A DNA stretch of 64,000 bases from Stenopsyche tienmushanensis (taxonomy: Eukaryota > Arthropoda > Insecta > Trichoptera > Stenopsychidae), in contig WACJ01000117.1 of assembly GCA_008973525.1 (NCBI GenBank), positions 682,001 through 746,000 of the forward strand, written 5' to 3'. Positions 1 to 11,619 of this stretch are shown in pieces (position 1 is the first letter of the stretch; each line of letters opens with the position of its first letter). The translations under genes and the position numbers were made by a program. The notes beneath the pieces are model-generated. The model saw only the letters and a program-made list of their open reading frames with translations, had not been told where the DNA came from and ran no database searches.

Positions 1-1138
1 ACGAGACGCATGATCTTATGTGTGCTATTTGATATGAATTCCCATCAATGAGTTGTTGTTGGAATTGTTGGGCTTGAACTTCAAACTTCATGCGAAGACC
101 CAGCAATCGAATGGTCGGCACAAAGGCATTGAGTTCCATTCAAATTTAGAGGAAGGATGAATTTCCGCAATAATTGGAGCCAATTTAAACCCTACTCACG
201 GCGAACTTTGCAGAAGGATTGCAATTCAAATTTATTCAACGATTCCACACTGCGAAGGCGTTAATTAAGGGAGATCTTCTAAGATCTTGGGCGGAAGACG
301 GAAGTAAAATGATGGATATGATCCATCGTATGGGGATTGCAGCACTGTGAGCCAATTTGGTCGAATAATTCAATTAATTAAATTATTGTCAAATCGTGAC
401 CATATGGTAACGGTGAATATAATTGTTATCTTGTCCGATACATGATGAAAGACATTATATGTGGTAGTTTTTAGAAATTTGTTTCAAATATCGATGTTTT
501 TAATAAGACAAGAGTGTTCATATGGTCACAAAATAATTATTTGCAAGCTTTGGACCGAGAGAGATCCCAGAAATTTTTGGGCAAACTTCTCTCCCTCTCT
601 TAAGGCTTTTAAATGACTGCGACCTCGATTATTCTACAAGTTTTAATATCTGAGAAACAGCGTCACACGTATTCGAGGAAGCTAAGCGAAAGAGGGGCCA
701 TCAATAATCCCACGAAATGCGCCCGCGACGACCAAATCAGTGGATTCACACGCACGCCATGAAATAATTCCAAGATATAGAGTAATTATGTTATAACATA
801 ATGGAGTCTCTCGGTCGAATTCTCGAGCATATCGTTTCCTTCGTCGCCTGCAACAATTGTCGATTGTCGCGTTGTTCTGCTGCATATATCGTCACATCGT
901 GGGGTTACTTGGAGCACAGAGCACTTCGTATCACTCAAGACGATCTCGATGCTACGCTTTTGAAAGGCGCACGGTTCTCGTTTTTTGACGGTATATCTCT
1001 TTGGCGTTCAATAGGAGGCACAAAGATAGAAAGAGGATAAAATTAAAATATTTAATTTGCTATGATTCCAAGGCAATTTCATAGTGGACATGCCACATTG
1101 CGAGGCGGACGGATGAAATACGTATGGGTAGTACATGT
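1..1138. other. unassigned AT-rich sequence
   Basis: No gene or repeat is recognised. Short open frames exist on both strands but have no recognisable domain. An 18-bp perfect palindrome (attatgtt/aacataat) lies at 785-802. Confidence 0.5.
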
Positions 1139-1194
1139 ATGACAAAACCGTACCGAGGGTATGAAGCGCCCGTGGCGAGTATCTATTTTGCGAC
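1139..1194 (+). repeat. GC-rich hAT-like terminal motif, copy 1
   Basis: This stretch resembles those at 3108-3152, 3687-3750 and, inverted, 5083-5136: a ccgtaac-like start followed by gcgcccgtggcgagtatct. The better preserved copies begin CAGGGCCGTAACTAGGG, which is typical of hAT termini. Here the start is eroded and no target duplication is visible. Confidence 0.25.
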
Positions 1195-1420
1195 CCCCCC
1201 ACTCCCCCTCTAGAAGATAGAGTGGCCACAAGGTTTGTGTGTCCAACCTGTCCGCTTTTCAAACCGCTGACACGACAAATCAGCGCTTTGCGATCAGACT
1301 CCATTCCTAACGGATCTCCGTATGGACACAAGATCGGGGAAAGTTCAAACCTGAAAAACGAAACCCTAAACCATTCGTGCCCTGTGAGTAACTGAGACGT
1401 CCAGTAATCTCGAATCATAA
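1195..1420 (-). pseudogene. R1-like non-LTR retrotransposon, ORF2 C-terminal fragment
   Basis: Read on the minus strand, the frame starts near 1418 with RDYWTSQLLTGHEWF, the LTGHG-type block that precedes the C-terminal zinc knuckle of R1-clade ORF2 proteins. It continues to SDRKALICRVSGLKSGQVGH and NLVATLSS. The same C-terminal block is found at 3290-3425, 4855-5005, 11620-11895, 22860-23166 and 48195-48340. The reverse transcriptase and endonuclease are absent, which is usual for 5'-truncated non-LTR copies. It is a dead fragment. The clade call rests on recognition of the motif, not on a search. Confidence 0.6.
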
Positions 1421-1486
1421 TCTATTATCAATATTCGAAAATGGCGTAAGCCGAACGTTCCCAGTCCGCATGATTCGGCTGGAAAA

Positions 1487-1725
1487 TTTCGTCCACTTAT
1501 TGCAAAGGATTGCGCAAGTAACATAGGCATAGTATAATATATAAAAATCAATGTTTGTTTGTCCGTATTTAATGCGCTGCCATACCGTTCATCCGATTGC
1601 GATAAAACTTTGTCAACTTATTATTTACACTTGCGGGAATAACATAGGCATAGTAAACATATTGTTTGTGTACCCGGTTTGTTATGCGAGACGTGGCATT
1701 GCAACGCATGCCGGGTAACCACTAG
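1487..1725 (+). mobile_element. Helitron-like 3' end with internal tandem unit
   Basis: The stretch ends in CTAG at 1722-1725. A short hairpin lies just upstream (ggcat at 1695-1699 and atgcc at 1708-1712), with a 9-nt spacer before CTAG. This is the layout of Helitron 3' ends. The interior (taatatataaaaatcaatg, then ccataccgttcatccgattg) matches the tandem units at 62424-62690. A partial earlier unit lies at 1487-1530. No Rep or helicase coding is present, so it is non-autonomous. The 5' end is not defined. Confidence 0.45.
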
Positions 1726-1766
1726 TATATTATAAAAACGGGAAGAATCAATCAGTGTCGATTCTT

Positions 1767-2092
1767 GTAAAGTAGAAAGGTCACCATGTGACGCTTGACG
1801 ACCTTTACAAAGAGTTTCCTGGCATTTCTCAAAGTCTCCTTGATGATAGTGTGTCAGAAAAACTTGGTTACAAGAAACTGTGTGTGAGGTGTGTATTCAG
1901 AATGCTCACACCGTGATTTTTTTGGATCGTTTTACACAAGAAGGAGAAGTTTTTCTGAATGCTCCAGAATCCAAAAAACAATCAAATTAAAGCTGGCGAT
2001 GGAGGTCTATTACATTGGCATACAAAAATTGGTGCCCCGACTACAGAAATGTCTCGATTTCGATGGCGATTGCGTTGAAAAATAGCTTAATA
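1767..2092 (+). pseudogene. mariner deletion derivative, copy A (partial)
   Basis: The reading passes through three frames. It gives remnants of LDDLYKEFPGISQSLLDD, SEKLGYKKLC, a LDRFTQEGEVFL-like block, TPESKKQ, and ends in IQKLVPRLQKCLDFDG with DCVEK before the stop at 2083-2085. These are mariner transposase blocks. The catalytic centre between TPES and the C-terminal helix is missing, as in copies B, C, D and G. Frameshifts make it inactive, and no terminal repeat is preserved. Confidence 0.7.
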
Positions 2093-3107
2093 TATTTGTG
2101 ATCTTATATTTCTCAATACAAAAATATTGAGAAATAAACGTAATTATATTCGAACGTAGAACCTTTTATTGGGAGTCGCTTAGTGAAATAAACAAGACGT
2201 TCGAAGCAGACGTGCAAAACGTGACCAATTATATGACAGAGACTTAAGGCTGTTAAATGTGGTCGTCAGCGTCATTACTTATATAACTACCTAGCAGCTC
2301 GGATTAAGCAACATTGTTTGTTCAAATTCTGAAATTTCACAATGGGGATCAATCCGTCCTTCGGATTGGATCAAAGCTGAAAGTTGCTGACGCATCCAGA
2401 AATACTATTGGGAGCGTCTTAATCGCATTTACTTTAAAGCCAGCAAAGCAAAACAAACAATTACCGCAGCGATTGGATGGCAATTCTGGCCAAACGCTGT
2501 TTATTTGCACCGATTAAAATGTTTAAAAGGATCGGATCACGGCTTATAAGATTCCCGTGGAAGCTCATGAATACGTCCTGCAGCAGCTTCCTTTTGCAAA
2601 TCACGACCCAGTAGCGGGCGTGGAATGGTTCGAAGTGTATATATCTTGCATCTTGAGCATCGGGAGCAAACGTAATTGCATTCGGTCCTAACGGACATGT
2701 GGATGTTGTAATTCTTCAGAGACGACATTGAATAATCACCGGGTGATTCCTATCTGCGATGCATGGCTCGCATCCAGAGCAAAAGCATTCTAAACCAAGG
2801 TTGTTAAACTGGTGCAAGCAGCCGACCGTGATTCCTGGCTAAATTTAGTTGACTGTGGACTTGGACAGGCCTGTGTCCGAGCAATCAGTTTTCGTCAGTC
2901 GTGATTTATGGGCTGGCTGGAGATTCCTTGTCCGCTATTTTGCAGAGGTGCTGTTGCATCTTGGCAGTTGGGCGAGCCAACCGGTAGAAGATAGTGGGTC
3001 GCAAATTTGTTGAAGAAAGAACAAGAAGGCATAGACATAACTACAATAGACATAACCCTGCCATTGCTGCCAAGTGACGATAATCTGGATATGGTTGTTG
3101 ATGCCCA
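2093..3107. other. unassigned sequence
   Basis: No recognised gene. An open frame at 2314-2517 (plus strand) and others on the minus strand at 2537-2728 and 2895-3141 show no domain, start context or splice pattern that supports them. Confidence 0.4.
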
Positions 3108-3152
3108 GAGCCGTAACAAGGGTATGACGCGCCCGTGGCAAGTATCTAATTA
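3108..3152 (+). repeat. GC-rich hAT-like terminal motif, copy 2
   Basis: agccgtaacaagggtatga followed by cgcgcccgtggcaagtatct is nearly the same as 1139-1194 and related to the stronger motif at 3687. No partner end or target duplication is seen. Confidence 0.3.
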
Positions 3153-3289
3153 TATTAAATACTATTATAATGGATGCTTTAAAATAATATACAAAGATAG
3201 TCCCAAAACTACCCGACCTAATGGATGGTCACTGTTAAAAAAAATAATATGATAGAAAATGTCTAGACGCTACGTTGCTTCCGTGATCG

Positions 3290-3425
3290 TACAAATCATA
3301 TAAAATGCCGCAAAAGGCCCTAAAAGAGGACGGAGTGGCCATAGGGTTTGTATGTTCAATCGGTCCACTTTTCGGATCGCTGATATGACAAATGAGCGCT
3401 TTGCGATCGGATGCCATGCCTGAAC
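3290..3425 (-). pseudogene. R1-like ORF2 C-terminal fragment
   Basis: The minus strand reads MASDRKALICHISDPKSG then HTNPMATPSSFRAF and CGILYDLY. This is the same C-terminal block as at 22980-23166 (SAEREALLCRIRGPFSG, GHRDLVASPG). Only about 45 codons remain. Confidence 0.55.
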
Positions 3426-3499
3426 ATATCTACAGAATTATTACAAACTCTTATTATGAAATGAAGTTGTCTGAGGAAGACTGATCGGGTGCCACGTCA

Positions 3500-3680
3500 T
3501 CTTGCATTCTCATACGTTGATTGCAGATCGTAGACAGAAACGGAGAGAGTGTCTTGCGTCTGACCATACACACGTACATCGTACGATTGTATCGATTAAT
3601 AACGATAATCCAAATGTATCAATTGATAATGATAACTCAAATTTATCGATTTTGTTGCTAAGACTGAAGACACACATGCG
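3500..3680 (+). repeat. dispersed repeat PB-B, internal part
   Basis: The block running from a GAGACGGA-like stretch through cttgcgtctgaccatacac to a cgtacatcgta stretch matches internal parts of 55100-55180, 23200-23260 (inverted) and 51600-51660. The family's outer ends carry TTAA followed by CCCGTTGG and a GCATATATGC palindrome, so it appears to be a piggyBac-type TTAA element. This copy lacks both ends. Confidence 0.4.
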
Positions 3681-3784
3681 TATTGTCAGGGCCGTAACTA
3701 GGGGGTTGCAAAACAGGCGCCTGCCATGGGCGCAACAGGGCATGGGGTGCAAAACGCAGGATACCGATCTGATTGAAAGTTGAG

Positions 3785-4015
3785 CGGGGGCGCCCCGCTT
3801 CAACGCGTTCATCAAGATGGCTGCGCTAGCGCGCGGGTTCGTTCTTCTCTCAGACCGTTGCGTAACCGGACGGATGAGGAAAGGTGGAGGGTTGTTGAAC
3901 AGAAAAACTTCTTTGGTAACTTCTTTATTATACACGAGAGATCTGGCTGCGGGAAGGACGTCCTCCCGCAGTCAAGGCTATCCGTAAGTCTATATCGTAA
4001 GGCTATATCATACGA
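3785..4015 (-). repeat. LTR relic, hairpin-bearing family (variant)
   Basis: It carries the family's GC-rich hairpin at about 3947-3976 (ggctgcgggaaggacgtcct then cccgcag) and the adjoining ttctttattata stretch seen in the other LTR copies at 7606, 9590, 24081, 36952, 43437, 50340 and 53955. The 3' side (gcgggggcgccccgc) is shared with 9590 but not with the 36952 type, so at least two subfamilies exist. No internal coding sequence is adjacent. Confidence 0.5.
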
Positions 4016-4039
4016 GTCGTACACTCTCGTTTAAACTCT

Positions 4040-4310
4040 GCCACTCAACATCTTACTGTTGTAAACGAAAGAGCAGACTCATCGTTTATCCTCGTTACGG
4101 CTCTGTGTATTGTTTATGTTTACGCGAATATATGAGCGAATATTGCGTGCTATCAACAGTGTTAAGGTTCATTTATTGATATACAAGATTGACGCACGCT
4201 GCGCGGTCCTGAGAGAAAAGTGGATTTATGTGGACTATGAGCGATGCGCATACGAATATACCATCTATTACGTTTATGTCGATTTAAAATCAATTCACTA
4301 ATCCGAAAAT
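4040..4310 (+). repeat. dispersed repeat PB-A
   Basis: Shared blocks are gtgctatcaacagtgttaag, ttcatttattgatatacaag and acgctgcgcggtcctgag. They recur at 19440-19510, 45600-45665, 50795-50865 (inverted), 55325-55385, and in a decayed form inside the TTAA MITE at 53719-53900. That last copy suggests piggyBac-type ancestry. No coding sequence is recognised. Confidence 0.5.
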
Positions 4311-4854
4311 TAATAAAGAATCGACTTCAATCGATCAATTTTATAGTCGTATCCGTAATTGAACTACATCCATGTAATATGCACAAGAAATAATGGCACG
4401 ATATTCATTTGGAATTGAGCGATAGTTTGACAATGCTATTTACCGTTACCGTGTGATCATGCTCGTCTTTAAACGGTCAGATTGTTAAAAGATCTCGATA
4501 TCGCGCACATCGGCGAATTAATTGATATGCCATGAGATCAATGCAGTCAAATCGAGATGGAAAGCTTTCAAAATAGATTTATCTGTAATTATAACTTCCG
4601 CTTCTTATTGAGTAGATTTTGATCGATTTATTTGGAGCATGAAGAAGATTTGCGTAAGATTTGACGAATTAGGAATGATTGGGTCATGTTGCGCAGAATA
4701 ACTTGATATACATTGATTATGCAACTAATGACGTTAAAATCTGCTCGAGGGCAGGGCTGTCATTCAAGCTCCGTTATGCTCAGATGACGATTAATATTTA
4801 TCAACATCGATACCCATTACTATCTAATAGTCTAGCATTTGAACGTCATATATA
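4311..4854. other. unassigned sequence with a short shared motif
   Basis: No gene is seen. ctcgagggcagggctgtc at 4742-4760 recurs in variants near 9290, 13565 and 32118. The sequence about 45-80 nt further on (tatttatcaacatcgata, cccattactatctaatag) resembles 13610-13655, so these may be fragments of one old repeat. Confidence 0.35.
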
Positions 4855-5005
4855 TAGACGCCACGTCGCTTCCTCGATCGTACAGATTATAGAGGATGTC
4901 GCAAAATGTCCCGAAAGAGGACGGAGTGGCCATAAGGTTTGTATGCTCAATCAGTCCGTTTTTTGGACCACTGAATGAACGGCTCGCGATCGGATGCCAT
5001 ACCTG
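4855..5005 (-). pseudogene. R1-like ORF2 C-terminal fragment
   Basis: The minus strand gives ASRSFSGPKNGLIEHTNLM and ATPSSFGTFCDILYNLYD, closely related to the fragment at 3290-3425. A small deletion removes the LICRIS block. It is a dead 3' remnant. Confidence 0.5.
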
Positions 5006-5136
5006 AACATGACGATAACGAAGAAAAGATGGATTAGTCAACTTAGTGTATATTATAAAACGGACAGAGTCCCAATCCAAAGCCCAGTTGCGCCCGTGGC
5101 GGGCGCCTGCTTTGCCACGCCCTTGTTACGACCCTG

Positions 5137-6543
5137 GCCAGATATCTGAGATGCTGAGGGGTTTTAAATTTGAATTCATTTAAATAAATCGTTTTGATAG
5201 CGTTCGGATACAGATACGGGGTGCCTCGCGCATTGAAAAGATTAATAACTTTTTTGGGGTCAGCGGCTCAATTTGTAGCTTATTTTATTTTTTTAAATAA
5301 AAAAAAGCATGCAAGAACTCCACCAATAAAATTTCTTGATTACGAGCACTTCCAAGATATGTGGTTGTAAAATAATTTTTCCCATAAAAAGGTTGTTAAA
5401 TGCAGCCTTCTCCTCTGTTCTGCTTAATGTTATACCATGAAATGGTCACAGGAGTTTCCTAATTTTAATATGAGCCTACGAAGGTAATACAGGAACGAGC
5501 TTCATTGCAAATGGGGAATAAAATGAACCTGTTGTATTAAGCACTTCCATGTATTTTAAAGTTATAACAATGCGTTGGCAAATGGTCATCCAGCGCTTAA
5601 GAAGAAAACCCTCAAATGAAATTTGGCGGCTTGTAAAATCAATTTTAGGACGTGTTTCCAGTGTCTTCCAGACGTTAAAAAGTCTGAGCATTTCTGGATG
5701 CGTTCCAAGACTTTGTGTTATTTATTGGTCTTTGCAGACGATCTGCACCACTGCACATATGAAAGTAGCTCTTGCAAAATAAAAACCCCCCCAAAACCGC
5801 CTCCTCCGATTTTCTCACGCAGACGCATCGCCTATTATTTTTTAATTAAAACATCAGATCGAATAACTCCTCATCGTAAATGAGAGATCTAAGGACAGCC
5901 ACCTGAGGATTAACCGGCAAAAAGTAGTTCTTGGCGCAAAATCGTTTATGGCAAGACGGCCGACAGGTAATAAATCCGCAATGTTGCTCTGCCGTCACGA
6001 AGAGATCTTGCTGCTTTTCGCCTTTCGAAACGAATTTACGAAGATATGTGTGAAATTGAAAAATGGTCATCCTTAGAACGAGCGATTCGAATCAAAGGAT
6101 CATATTTCTAAGTTCGCAGAAAAATACCACGCGTCAAGGAGTCGTCCAGTACTGAGAAGTAAAGCAATATTCAGAACTATATATTTATCGTTATCATATT
6201 GATATTGCAAACAAGTAAACTTACATCATCTATTAGGTAATACCATGTTTAATGTCGTTTTTTAAATGAAAATAATTTATTTCATTACTATGGCGTTATG
6301 TGTATCATACATTCACCTCCACATGCGCTCGATATTGAAGGCAGTATGATTTCCTAATAGACAGTTATTTTTCAACTCCAGAAAATTATCTGGGTGAATA
6401 TTTCGAAGGAAGCGAGGAACAGAACTCAAAGATGACATTATTTATGTCTAACCATTACTGAATTTAGTATACATTTGCTAAAATTTTAGGCAATCCATGC
6501 ATCAAGTAAAAAAAAATAATATGCCAAAAAGTTTATTTTTGTG
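5137..6543. other. unassigned AT-rich sequence
   Basis: Nothing is recognised. Overlapping open frames at 5476-5883 on both strands lack domains. The stretch has no recognised terminal repeat. Confidence 0.4.
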
Positions 6544-6575
6544 TTAACACATTATAATCCGGGCGTTCCGCATTA
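6544..6575 (+). repeat. TTAA-type terminal sequence
   Basis: gttaacacattataatccgg resembles the left end of the TTAA element at 27155-27180 (TTAACACATTCCAATCGGG). No convincing partner end is found. Confidence 0.25.
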
Positions 6576-6663
6576 AACTTCGCCTGAAGTCCGGACGAAT
6601 TTGACCTAAAATGCATTAAATCCAGATTGCATAAAGTAATTCTAATAAAAAAGGAAATAAGTA

Positions 6664-7262
6664 CACATGAGTCTGTTTTTATGCGGATCTTTTTTGTGCG
6701 ATTTTGTAGTTATGCGCTTTTCAAAAATAATGGAAACCATCCATCATTTTTATATAGATGACAAAGCTTTTTTTATGCGAATGCGCATAAAAAAAATCTA
6801 AAATAAACACTAGTGCAAGTTACAACCGTTAAAGTTATCCATATTTAGAACATCCAAATATGAAAGTAGTGTTTTTTTTTCACCCAACACATCATGCTTA
6901 ATTCAGCCACTAGATCAGGGCATCATTTCAAGTTTTAAAACGTATTATAATAATAACGCTTATTAACATATACTAGATAAATTAGAGAATGAGTAATTAA
7001 CTGTACCTGAAGTTTGGAAAAAGTTTTCAATTTTGGACTGTATTATATCTTAGCGAGCTTAAAAATTGCGTAAAAAATAATGGTTAGATCGTCGCAAAGT
7101 TTTTTTAATGCGATTTTTGTTACGTTCTATCACATTGATTTGAAGTTATGCGGTTTTTTTAAAAATAAAGGAACCTATCCCTCAGTTTTCCATGTAGTTC
7201 AAGTCTTTTTTTTATGCGACTCCCCGTGAAGCTTATTTATTGCATAAAATCAGACCCAAGTG
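6664..7262. mobile_element. TA-target MITE-T, copy 1
   Basis: The ends are inverted: the left continues acatgagtctgtttttatgc and the right, inverted, cttgggtctgattttatgc. TA dinucleotides at 6662-6663 and 7263-7264 fit a TA target duplication. The interior repeats ttatgcg and atgcgattt in both orientations and shares accatccatcatttt, cactagatcaggg and aattaactgtacctgaagt with copies at 31408-31937 and 33676-34062. No open frame of note, so it is non-autonomous. The TA target suggests the Tc1/mariner superfamily, but the family is not one I recognise. Confidence 0.65.
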
Positions 7263-7605
7263 TATTATAACGATTTCAATTCAGTTTCATCGAAGAATTT
7301 CCGTTTATCAAATAAACCGTTGCAATTACAGAGTTCAGAATAACAAAAGATTATTCAAACATGTTGTTTTGTCTAAATTTCAAATATAGCTTGGGCTACT
7401 GCATTTTTTTTTAAAAATAACGTGCAGAGGCCATCAATTCATTTTCTATCCTTATTAGCATTAATATATTTTTTTAAAATACAATTTGCTATATTTTGTC
7501 GACGGGTGACATTTCTATATATATTTTATACGATTAAAATGTTGACACGTGTGTACTGTCTTCCATAGAAGAAATTAAAATATGTATTAAAGCGAAGGAG
7601 CCGCG
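7263..7605. other. unassigned AT-rich sequence
   Basis: Nothing recognised. Confidence 0.4.
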
Positions 7606-7830
7606 TGCGAGTTCGCTTTGCTTTGCTTTGCAGCAGGAAGGACGTCCTCCCGCAGCCAAGGCTAACTGATGAATCCTCACTAATTCAGACGCAATATGTT
7701 CGCAGCGCCACGGAAGATGGCGCTGTTAAATTAACACATTGCGCCTAAAGAGAGACGAAAGATGTCGCTGTTCGTGTGTAATTTTTTGAAGCAAAATCTG
7801 AGTCATTCTCATCAAGCATTAAACGCGGAC
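7606..7830 (-). repeat. LTR relic, hairpin-bearing family
   Basis: On the minus strand it shares gacatctttcgtctctcttt, caatgtgttaatttaacagc, gccatctt and the hairpin gccttggctgcgggaggacg at about 7633-7662. It is truncated at both ends. Confidence 0.5.
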
Positions 7831-8165
7831 ACGGACTGTAAAGTGTTAAGGTGCCATATTCGTTATCAAATATAAGCGATCCTCATGCGAGACATTTATA
7901 GGGATAAAGTATTTTAATGTGATCTCATTGTCTCCCATATTTGATTAAATTAGAATAAGAAATAAGGTTGGATCAAACGCCCGTACCATAAAGTGTTAAT
8001 ACGGTGCATGTATACATTTATAAATTATGAATTTGGTATGAATTATGTTTTATTAAGGCTTCAAACCGTTACAAATATTTATATCGGTTCGGTTATGGTT
8101 TTCGCTTCGGGGAAAACATCGGTTTTCGGTTCAGCTCCGGTTCGAATCCCTATGTTTTATATCTT
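7831..8165. other. TTAA-type ends and a hAT-like end
   Basis: gactgtaaagtgttaagg (7838-7857) and accataaagtgttaatac (7986-8003) resemble right ends of TTAA elements such as the one at 25098-25119. ccggttcgaatcccta near 8139-8154, read inverted, starts TAGGGATTCGAACCGG, a hAT-style end. The interior cggttcggttatggttttcg relates to 54480-54545 inverted. No element can be delimited. Confidence 0.3.
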
Positions 8166-9589
8166 TCAAATGATCAGTATTTCGATTGATTCGTATATAC
8201 TGACTTCCTTTGATCATGTTTAAATGTCATCATTGATAAATTGGAATTTATAGGAAGATCTAACAGTAATCATGTAAAATTTGAAGATGTTGAAGTTCTT
8301 AGTTGTCATAGATCCATATTTAAAGTTGAACATTGGACTAAGTACTTTAGTTTAAATGGGGAAGAAAGTGGACTGAAGATTTTTGGACATTTATCATTAA
8401 AAATTGGAAAGCGTCTCGAGAAGGTTGACTTGATCCGTTAAGAGAACTTGGAATTAATTAGTGAAAGTCTTGACCATCGATTCCAGACTTTGATAGTGGG
8501 TGACGAAGCATAGATATCCTGTGAAACAGAAGACTATCCTCAGTCATTGATAATGGTTTCATCTATTGAAATAGATTTTTGCTATAAGACTACCATAATA
8601 AGAACGACTTATGCCCACACAATTACTTCCTTGCGAGGCCATCTAAGAGGAAAGGCGGATTGCTCTTAGATGACAGTACATCAACAATTAAACCACCCAC
8701 CGAATAATTCAGATCAAGCATCCTAAGAGCATAGTAACTCTATAGTTCATACTCAATCTATACAGTGTTTTAAGGCTTATATTAAATATTGTATAATTCA
8801 ATACATTCGTAGGCTGAAAGAATATATAATCTCAATTGGATGGGAGCGGAAGAAAATGAGGAAAAAAAGGTCTGACCGTGTTTTCTGCAACATTTTCTTT
8901 CGTATTTAGACGAAAACGTCGCATTAAAGCGTCCGAAACGTCCAGATAAGAAGACTTTTATCCCCGCCAGGAGGATTCTCGAGATGCGAAAGCTCGTCGT
9001 TATTTCTCATTTCCCGTTAAACAACTTTTTTTTAAAGGAGCGGTCCAACCGTATATGGAAAGATAACTACATTTGTAGATTACGTGCCTGCACTCGAGAT
9101 AGTTTTGTAGGAGGGTTTTTAAGGAAATTTAATCAGAAATGTAGAAGACGACCTCGTCATTCCACGCACTATCCTTTGTTCGTGGAAAAAGCTTCGTCAA
9201 TAGCAATCTTATTGTTTGGCGGGACGTTTTTGGTCACATGTTGGATGTGAACTGCTTGTTTGGATCACTTTTTTTGCACTCTTAACTGTTCGAGGGCAGG
9301 GCCATCGCCTCATGCTCTGCGATATTCGATTGAAGATTTCTGATCCTCATTTACAATTTGTGTCAACGAGTTTTTGTCGAAATGTTGAATTCTATAGAAT
9401 TTGTCAATGTTGTATGATTGAAATGAAAGGGCCAAGAAGATATGATCAGAAGAATTTCACAAGTGCATATCCATTATTTGGTATTGTTTAAACAAAATCT
9501 TCCAACCAATAACTCTAACAAGTCAAATAATACTAGATCAAATACGAAAATGAATGGTCGTACAAATATCCCACTTCTGACACCAATGA
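8166..9589. other. unassigned sequence
   Basis: Open frames at 8241-8441, 8984-9250 and 9216-9491 (plus strand) show no domain. tcgagggcagggccatcgc at 9290-9308 is the shared motif noted at 4742. Confidence 0.35.
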
Positions 9590-9835
9590 AGCATACGGGG
9601 CCACCCCGCTTCAATGTATGACACAGGTTGGTTCTGCTTTCAGGCCGTTATGGAGCCGGACAGATGGGATGGAGATGGACGAGTGTCGAATATAATGTCT
9701 ATCGTTTTAGATCTGGCTGTGGGAAGGACGTCCTTCCGCAACCGAGGCTATCCGTCGTTGTTCGTGTGCGCAACGCCGATTCTTAAATTGACACATTGCG
9801 CATAAAAAGAGACGGTAGATATCGCCGTTGATCCG
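9590..9835 (-). repeat. LTR relic, hairpin-bearing family (variant)
   Basis: Minus-strand order and content match 3785-4015: a ccaccccgcttcaa end, a gagccggacagatggg block, and the hairpin near 9714-9742 whose centre gaaggacgtccttc is a perfect palindrome. It continues to acacattgcgcataaaaaga. No flanking duplication was found. Confidence 0.5.
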
Positions 9836-11619
9836 CTCGTTGATCGAGTGGATCTCATTTAGACAGGTCGTCACCAGAATTTTGGCTTTTTGTAAATTTA
9901 ATAATTCATCTCCACACCTATGTACATGTGGCAAATTTACAGCCTCAAAAAGTTTTTGATTCATCGCGTAATTTAAGAAATCGCTAAAGAATATTTTTTT
10001 AAAATACGATTATGTTTAAAAAAATCAAATCTTTTATAGCGTCCACTTCTATAGAGTTTTCTCCCTATAGCTGCTGAAAAACATTCCAAGGATATTAATT
10101 ACAATACCATGGAATAAATTATGATCAAGTCAATCGATTCATACGATTTTTTTTAATGCAATAGGATTTTTTTTAATGCAAAAAACTAAATGTCAAATTC
10201 AAAAACATATTTAAGGTTGATATGAATTTGTAAAAAATATAAAGAAAATAGAGGGGTTATCCAAAACAGAAAAAAAATAGCAGGGGGTTTGCGAGGCAAA
10301 AAAGTTTGGCGATCTATGCTTTAAAGTCTTGTTTGTCTTATTTTTACTTTTACTTATTTGTATAGTGGGTTATTTCTTGGACTATTAAGTCATTCCGGTC
10401 CGCTTACTTAAAAAATTACGTTTCGCGCGACAAAATTATTTAAATTATAAAACAAAGATTTGAACATGTACGCTACAAGATTTTTATCTTGAATGACACG
10501 TATGAATATCAAATTCTACCTGCGTTTATTTTAAGTTCTGATTTTGTATAATTGCCCTCCAAACATATATTTTATGAACCACACAAGTCTCAACTACAAG
10601 AAAATCAATATCAAATATAGAATTAGAATTATTTTGGGAATTTCTCTAAACTCCACACGAACTCCAGGCGACACTTCATGCGAAAAACGGCTGGCAAGAA
10701 TGTGTTAATGTAAAAGTTTTACTAAAATCCAGATCGTGGGCAATTATTTTACTACAACGACGAATTTTGGAGATTGGATATATGTATGAATCTTTCTGAT
10801 TTAGTTCGATATATGAATGAAAGTGTTCGATTTAGTGTTGCTTCGATACAAATAAATTGATTGAAAAACCATTTTTATCTTTTATGGACTCGAAAGTAGC
10901 GTGGGAGAAGACCAAAGCAATTCAAAGAAGATTCTTCGAGCTGCGAGACAAACCTTCATCAGGAATGCTCCTCGACCATCCTCGATCAAAAGACGGTGAA
11001 CAAATCCCTGCCCACCACAAGGTACAACCGCCCAAAGACACGGACCGACACTCTGCAGCCATTGTGGCACATCATGTTCACGACGAGCGTTACGGCACGT
11101 TTGCTTCCAAACATTTTTTACTTACAGTAAAAAAGTTTTTGATGCCTTTTTTTTATTTGCCAAGGCTTTGATATTAGAACGAGCCGACTTTATTATTTTA
11201 CACATGGGTATTGAGAGTTTGACAGCTTCAGGTTGTGGCGTATCGTGAATCGTGACCCATAAATTGGGCCCTATAAATCACGCCACGCCAGAGAAGTCTC
11301 AAAGATTGCTCTCTTTGATTTTGAAGCAATATTATGCTGCATCAAAATCCGATTATTAATCTCGGAATCAATATATTTTAATGAGAAAATCAGATAATGA
11401 GGCCCATATGTAGACTATGTTGCGATATAAATCACAAGGTCCATAACAAAAAATCAAGCGGCAAACTAATCCGCCTACTTATTAAATAATGCATAATCGA
11501 TCTAATTGCATTGTTACCATATGCAATACTTGTGGGCTTGAAATAAAGATTTTTTGTCGTTGTTATAAATGCATTTTGATTTTGTATTACATTGTGGTCT
11601 GAAAGCAATGTTCACGTTA
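9836..11619. other. unassigned AT-rich sequence
   Basis: No gene recognised. The longest frame, 10857-11171 plus strand (104 codons), contains RRFFELRDKPSSGMLLDHPR and a histidine-rich stretch, but has no known domain and starts with TTG. gattttttttaatgca is repeated in tandem at about 10145-10180. Confidence 0.4.

Larger units (their letters stand above)
3687..5136. mobile_element. hAT-like inverted terminal pair enclosing older repeats
   Basis: The left end at 3687 reads CAGGGCCGTAACTAGGGGG and the right end at 5083-5136, inverted, reads CAGGGTCGTAACAAGGGCG. Both continue through CAGGCGCC and GGGCGCAAC, giving roughly 50 bp with few differences. This matches the style of hAT termini. The 8 bp outside the ends (cgtattgt and gccagata) do not match, so the pair could be two separate insertions. 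Between them lie an LTR relic, a PB-A repeat and an R1-like fragment, with no transposase. Confidence 0.4.

Noticed and set aside
3687..5136. Single clean hAT insertion
   Set aside because: The flanking 8-mers differ (cgtattgt and gccagata), so a single insertion cannot be claimed; kept as a terminal pair at moderate confidence.
8136..8160. ggttcgaatcc, a perfect B-box match
   Set aside because: No A box, acceptor or anticodon stem around it. Better explained as a hAT-like end TAGGGATTCGAACC read inverted.
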